Origin: Bacteroides sp.
GTDB lineage: Bacteria; Bacteroidota; Bacteroidia; Bacteroidales; Muribaculaceae
DNA: 47,769 bases
Assembly (NCBI GenBank): GCA_014802445.1
Contig: JAAVCF010000002.1
Span: 19,340-67,108, forward strand
Reading direction: 5' to 3'
The notes under the pieces were generated by a model. It worked only from the letters and a program-made list of their open reading frames with translations. It was not told where the DNA came from and did not search any database. The position numbers were made by a program, and so were the translations under genes. Of the stretch, positions 44,019 through 47,769 are shown one piece after another (the first letter of the stretch is position 1; each line of letters starts with the position of its first letter).

Positions 44019-44612
44019 ATGACTCCCGACTTACAAGAAAAGGCCCTGCGCCTTGCCCTCGAAACCGAAGGGCTGTTACTGATGCTCCGCCAGCGCGACG
44101 ATGTTCCCGCCGAGGTTGAGACTATGCTCCAAGAGAAAACCGCTGAGCTCGCCGCCCTTTGCACTCCTGCGGCCGACGGTAGCGCGAAGCCGCAGACAGC
44201 CGAGCGTGAAGCCGAGGAGGTTATTTCAGAGCCCGAACCTATTGCTGTGGCCGAACCCGAACCCGAACCCGAGCCTGAGCCTGAGCCTGCAAAGGAAGCC
44301 ACGCCTGAGCCCGAATCAGCACCAGCCCCGGAGGTCGCCGCAGCTTCCGAACCCGTGTGCCTGGGCGACAAGCTTGCCGGGGCTGCCGCCCGCGACCTTC
44401 GCAAAGCGCTCACCATCAATGACCGCTACCTGTTTTGCCGCGAGCTGTTTGACATGAGCAACAATGTGCTCAACCATGCTCTTGATTCCATCAGCGCCAT
44501 GTCCACTTTTGACGACGCAAAAACCTACTGCTTCGAAACCCTCGAAATGGACCCCGACAACCCCGCCACGGATTACTTCCTGAGCTTCGTTGCCAAACAC
44601 TTTGCACGATGA
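44019..44612 (+). CDS. Hypothetical protein with Glu-Pro repeat linker
   Basis: 197 residues. N-terminal helix (about 1-50), then an acidic Glu-Pro linker (AEPEPEPEPEPEPAKE, about 75-95), then a conserved C-terminal module: DLRKALTINDRYLFCRELFD, ALDSISAMSTFDDAKTYCFE and DPDNPATDYFLSFVAKHF. I know this C-terminal pattern from Bacteroidetes proteins without a function. No signal peptide. The stop overlaps the rsmI start by 4 nt. Confidence 0.75.
   Translation: MTPDLQEKALRLALETEGLLLMLRQRDDVPAEVETMLQEKTAELAALCTPAADGSAKPQTAEREAEEVISEPEPIAVAEPEPEPEPEPEPAKEATPEPESAPAPEVAAASEPVCLGDKLAGAAARDLRKALTINDRYLFCRELFDMSNNVLNHALDSISAMSTFDDAKTYCFETLEMDPDNPATDYFLSFVAKHFAR
44253..44288 (+). repeat. Tandem 6-bp repeat coding for Glu-Pro
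   Basis: Six units of GARCCY (GAACCC x3, then GAGCCT-type units) encode (EP)6. Unit gain or loss stays in frame, so only linker length would vary. Confidence 0.8.
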
Positions 44613-45334
44613 GCGGGACATTATACATGGTTCCCACCCCGGTGGGTAATCTTGCCGACATGGCCCCGCGAGCCATCGAGGTGTTGCGCTCATGCTCGCT
44701 GATTCTCTGTGAGGACACCCGCACCAGCGGCAATCTCCTGCGCCACTTCGAGATCAACGTGCCCACGATGAGCTTCCACAAATTCAACGAGCATGCAGCC
44801 CTTGAAGGGATGATCAGCAGGCTTGAAGCGGGCGAACGGATGGCATTAGTGAGCGATGCCGGCACTCCCGGCATCAGTGACCCCGGCTTTCTGCTGAGCC
44901 GCGAATGCCGTCGACGCGACATAGAGGTGATAACCCTCCCCGGGCCCACAGCCTTCGTGCCGGCGCTGGTGAGCTCCGGCCTGCCGTGTGAACGCTTCTG
45001 CTTCGAAGGCTTCCTGCCTCCGAAAAAGGGACGTGCCACGCGCCTGAGCGAGATTGCCGCAGAACAGCGCACCACCATAATATATGAGTCGCCACTGCGA
45101 CTTGTCAAAACCCTCACCCAGCTTTCAGAAGTGTGTGGCGAAGAGCGCCCGGCCAGTGTGTCGCGTGAAATATCCAAGCTACACGAGCAAACAGTGAGAG
45201 GTACCCTCAAAGAGCTCATTGACCACTTTACCCTGAACAATCCCAAAGGGGAAATCGTTATAATTTTGTCTGGGAACACCGATGTGCCCAAAAACGTCCA
45301 TAAAAATAAATTCCGGACATCAACTGACGACTAA
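44609..45334 (+). CDS. rsmI: 16S rRNA (cytidine-1402-2'-O)-methyltransferase
   Basis: 241 residues. Tetrapyrrole-methylase fold with RsmI motifs: MVPTPVGNLADMAPRAIEVL, ILCEDTRTSGNLLRHFEI, ALVSDAGTPGISDPGFLL and LPGPTAFVPALVSSGLPCER, then FEGFLPPKKGRATRL. It uses S-adenosylmethionine to methylate the ribose of C1402. The ATGA start overlaps the preceding stop. Confidence 0.95.
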   Translation: MSGTLYMVPTPVGNLADMAPRAIEVLRSCSLILCEDTRTSGNLLRHFEINVPTMSFHKFNEHAALEGMISRLEAGERMALVSDAGTPGISDPGFLLSRECRRRDIEVITLPGPTAFVPALVSSGLPCERFCFEGFLPPKKGRATRLSEIAAEQRTTIIYESPLRLVKTLTQLSEVCGEERPASVSREISKLHEQTVRGTLKELIDHFTLNNPKGEIVIILSGNTDVPKNVHKNKFRTSTDD

Positions 45335-45366
45335 GAATTTCATATTCACTTTCAACTGTTATAGAC

Positions 45367-46251
45367 ATGAAAAAGATTGCCTTTTGCGCAGCTGCTGCTC
45401 TAACAATGCTGACAGGCTGCAATGGCGACAAGCTGAAACAAGCTGAAACCGAAAACGCGGAACTCCGCGGCGACCTTCAGGAAACCCTCGCCACACAGGA
45501 CAGCCTGTTCTCCCTGCTTAATGAAATTTCCGACGGCATGGCCCAGATTAAGGACCTGGAAAAGATTGTGTCAGCTCCCGTTGACCTCAGCGCTGAGTCG
45601 CAGAGCCGCAAGGAGCAGATTCGCCAGGACATGCAGACCATCCAGCTGGCCCTGCGCGACCGTCGTCAGCGTCTTGAAGCCCTCGAAGCCAAGCTCAAAG
45701 AGCAAGGCGCAGCCAACGAGAAGCACCTCAAGACAATCCAGTCACTGAAAAACCAGATTGCCGAACAGCAGAACGAGATTGCCGGTCTGACCGAAAAACT
45801 CGCTCAGGCTAACATCCAGATTGAACAGCTTGACGGCCAGGTGAAGACCCTCAACACCGCCGTTGACTCACTCAACACCGGCCTCAACAGCGAACGCGCC
45901 GAACGTGCTCAGGCCGAACAGGCAGCAACCCGCGCCACGAACGAGCTCAACGAATGCTTCTATGCCATCGGCTCAAAGGATGAGCTCCGCAAACAGAAGA
46001 TTCTTGAAACCGGCTTCCTGCGCAAGACCAAGATCATGAAGGGCGACTTTGACCAGAGCTACTTCACCACCGGCGACAAGCGCACACTGACCACCATCTC
46101 GCTCCACAGCAAGAAGGCAAAAGTGCTCACCTCGCAGCCTGCCGACTCCTACACTATCGACACCACCTCTGACGGATCGAAGATTCTCAGAATCACCAAT
46201 CCCGCCAAATTCTGGCAGCTCACCAACTACCTTGTGGTGCAGATTGACTGA
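45367..46251 (+). CDS. Coiled-coil lipoprotein
   Basis: 294 residues. Signal peptide with lipobox LTGC (Cys at residue 18), so a lipoprotein. A long heptad-rich coiled coil runs from about residue 22 to 195 (LKQAETENAELRGDLQETLA; EEQ- and Gln-rich). The C-terminal domain has ECFYAIGSKDELRKQKILET, then GFLRKTKIMKGDFDQSYF, a pattern I have seen in Bacteroidetes proteins of unknown role. It likely sits in the outer or inner membrane facing the periplasm. A terminator follows. Confidence 0.82.
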   Translation: MKKIAFCAAAALTMLTGCNGDKLKQAETENAELRGDLQETLATQDSLFSLLNEISDGMAQIKDLEKIVSAPVDLSAESQSRKEQIRQDMQTIQLALRDRRQRLEALEAKLKEQGAANEKHLKTIQSLKNQIAEQQNEIAGLTEKLAQANIQIEQLDGQVKTLNTAVDSLNTGLNSERAERAQAEQAATRATNELNECFYAIGSKDELRKQKILETGFLRKTKIMKGDFDQSYFTTGDKRTLTTISLHSKKAKVLTSQPADSYTIDTTSDGSKILRITNPAKFWQLTNYLVVQID

Positions 46252-46276
46252 TAAATCTTACTTAACCCGAAATATT

Positions 46277-46307
46277 GCGCGCAACCATCAACGTTGCGCG
46301 CTTTTTT
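46277..46307 (+). terminator. Rho-independent terminator after the lipoprotein gene
   Basis: GCGCGCAAC (46277-46285) and GTTGCGCGC (46293-46301) form a perfect 9-bp stem followed by six T. Confidence 0.93.
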
Positions 46308-46324
46308 GTTCGCACTATTTTTCA

Positions 46325-46332
46325 TACCTTTG
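46325..46332 (+). promoter_or_regulatory. -7 promoter box of proS
   Basis: TACCTTTG matches TAnnTTTG, 22 bp before the ATG. TTTG at 46305-46308 is 16 bp upstream, shorter than the usual 19-21. Confidence 0.6.
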
Positions 46333-46354
46333 CACTGAATAAACATTTTCTTAC

Positions 46355-47769
46355 ATGGCAAAAGAACTCAAAGATCTCACCAAGCGCAGTGAAGATTACT
46401 CGCAATGGTATAACGACCTTGTTGTCAAGGCCGGTTTGGCAGAACAGAGCGCAGTGCGCGGCTGTATGGTCATCAAGCCCTACGGCTATGCTATCTGGGA
46501 AAAGATGCAGCACGAGCTTGACCGCATGTTTAAGGAAACAGGGGTGCAGAACGCCTACTTCCCTCTGCTGATTCCCAAATCGTTCCTTTGTCGTGAAGCC
46601 GAGCATGTGGAAGGCTTCGCCAAGGAGTGTGCCGTTGTAACCCATTACCGACTCAAGAATGACCCTGACGGCAACGGTGTGGTGGTTGACCCCGACGCCA
46701 AGCTTGAAGAGGAACTGATTGTGCGTCCTACCTCGGAGACAATCATCTGGAACACCTATAAGAACTGGATTCAGAGCTATCGTGATCTGCCCATCCTGTG
46801 CAATCAGTGGGCCAACGTGCTCCGCTGGGAGATGCGCACACGCATGTTCCTGCGCACCGCCGAATTCCTCTGGCAGGAAGGCCACACCGCTCATGCCACC
46901 CGCGAAGAGGCCGAGGCCAAGACCAAGCAGATGTTGAACGTCTATGCCGACTTTGCCGAAAGGTTCATGGCTGTGCCCGTCATCAAGGGCGTGAAGAGTG
47001 CCAACGAACGCTTTGCCGGCGCAATCGACACCTACACCATCGAGGCTATGATGCAGGACGGCAAGGCACTGCAGAGCGGCACCTCTCACTTCCTGGGCCA
47101 GAACTTTGCCAAGGCCTTCGATGTGACCTTCGTAAACAAAGAGAACAAGCCCGAATATGTTTGGGCCACCTCGTGGGGCGTATCAACCCGCCTGATGGGC
47201 GCGCTCATCATGACCCATAGCGACGACAACGGCCTGGTACTTCCCCCTGCGCTGGCTCCCATCCAGGTGGTCATCGTGCCTATCTACAAAAACAACGAGC
47301 AGCTGGCCGAAATCTCAAAGCATGTTGAGCCTATCGTCAACGAACTCCGTGCCCTCGGCGTAAGCGTCAAGTATGACGATGCCGACAACCGCCGCCCCGG
47401 CTTCAAGTTTGCCGACTATGAGCTCAAGGGTGTGCCCGTGAGACTTGCCATCGGTGCCCGCGACATTGAGAACGGCACTGTGGAACTCGTACGCCGCGAC
47501 ACTCTTGAAAAGAGCGTTGAGAAGCTCGATGGCATCGCAGCTCACGTCAAAGCGCTGCTTGATGAGATTCAGGACAATATCTACCGCAAAGCCCTCAACC
47601 ACCGTGAGGAGATGACCCGCACCGTAGAGACCTACGACGAATTCAAGAAGGAAATCGAGAAGGGCGGCTTCATCCTCGCTCACTGGGATGGCACCACCGA
47701 AACAGAAGAGAAAATCAAGGCCGACACCAAAGCTACCATCCGCTGCATCCCTCTGGATGGCGACACCAC
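46355..47769 (+). CDS. proS: Proline-tRNA ligase, 3' end outside the window
   Basis: 471 residues are visible from ATG 46355 ([20 protein letters not shown]). It charges tRNA-Pro. Class II motifs: [15 protein letters not shown] (motif 1), [20 protein letters not shown] (motif 2) and [15 protein letters not shown] (motif 3). [14 protein letters not shown] starts the anticodon-binding domain. The lack of an editing insert and the sequence WGVSTRLMG fit the archaeal/eukaryal-type ProRS found in Bacteroidetes. The frame is open at the window end; about 20-25 residues are missing. Confidence 0.96.
   Translation, partial: MAKELKDLTKRSEDYSQWYNDLVVKAGLAEQSAVRGCMVIKPYGYAIWEKMQHELDRMFKETGVQNAYFPLLIPKSFLCREAEHVEGFAKECAVVTHYRLKNDPDGNGVVVDPDAKLEEELIVRPTSETIIWNTYKNWIQSYRDLPILCNQWANVLRWEMRTRMFLRTAEFLWQEGHTAHATREEAEAKTKQMLNVYADFAERFMAVPVIKGVKSANERFAGAIDTYTIEAMMQDGKALQSGTSHFLGQNFAKAFDVTFVNKENKPEYVWATSWGVSTRLMGALIMTHSDDNGLVLPPALAPIQVVIVPIYKNNEQLAEISKHVEPIVNELRALGVSVKYDDADNRRPGFKFADYELKGVPVRLAIGARDIENGTVELVRRDTLEKSVEKLDGIAAHVKALLDEIQDNIYRKALNHREEMTRTVETYDEFKKEIEKGGFILAHWDGTTETEEKIKADTKATIRCIPLDGDT

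Noticed and set aside
44253..44288. Possible CRISPR-like repeat
   Set aside because: Six-base tandem units without spacers, inside a coding region and in frame. No CRISPR array is seen anywhere in the window.
43970..44419. Minus-strand ORF with Gly-Ser repeats
   Set aside because: It is the reverse reading of the Glu-Pro repeat in the plus-strand gene at 44019.

Overview
The window is a piece of a Bacteroidales chromosome; Muribaculaceae or a relative is my guess, without proof. The evidence is gene content (DUF4290, an isochorismate synthase beside rimO, a Bacteroidetes-type zeta kinase, an MBOAT/SGNH pair) and repeated matches to the Bacteroidetes promoter consensus TTTG-N19/21-TAnnTTTG (for example 1396-1427, 40920-40951 and the -7 boxes at 38722, 29851, 29948 and 46325).

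Region 1 (1-25683) is a surface-polysaccharide (capsule or O-antigen) locus. The 3' part of a glycosyltransferase gene ends at a strong terminator. Next come 1.1 kb of almost gene-free DNA with hairpins, a consensus promoter and what looks like the Tyr/Gly-rich tail of a lost Wzc-type tyrosine kinase. A long plus-strand gene train follows, much of it coupled by 4-nt start/stop overlaps: WecA-like initiating transferase, Wzx flippase, nitroreductase, pyruvyl transferase, WecB epimerase, GT4, acyltransferase 3, PIG-L deacetylase, BioF2-like GNAT, ATP-grasp ligase, GT4, Wzy, GT2, two GT4, a frameshifted LicD, hexapeptide acyltransferase, GT4, GT2, WecG-type transferase, Gmd and Fcl. Together they can start a repeat unit on undecaprenyl phosphate (GlcNAc then ManNAc), add fucose and other sugars, decorate it (pyruvyl, acyl, possibly amino-acyl), flip it and polymerise it. 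No Wza/Wzc/Wzz is present. The GT2 gene at 21704 begins with a run of nine G whose length decides whether the gene is read, so it is a candidate phase switch. A nine-C run lies near the 3' end of the GNAT gene.

Region 2 (25684-29750) is accessory and decaying: a GC-rich dispersed repeat, an LPG-synthase-type membrane protein, a 32-codon ORF starting like HsdM, an orphan helix-hairpin-helix protein, a small acidic ORF with an in-frame stop, a frameshifted Dph6-like ATPase, and a zeta-toxin-like kinase plus small partner broken three times. It ends at tRNA-Ser(GGA).

Region 3 (29753-47769) is mainly housekeeping. A minus-strand run from a promoter at 40920-40951 carries DUF4290, rimM, a small acidic protein, an OmpA-family protein, ftsY (with its own promoter), rimO, isochorismate synthase, two SGNH proteins, an MBOAT acyltransferase and an FKBP. 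fabG sits behind a TetR regulator on the minus strand. Plus-strand genes are a PBP4-type carboxypeptidase, a Glu-Pro repeat protein, rsmI, a coiled-coil lipoprotein and proS, which runs off the window.
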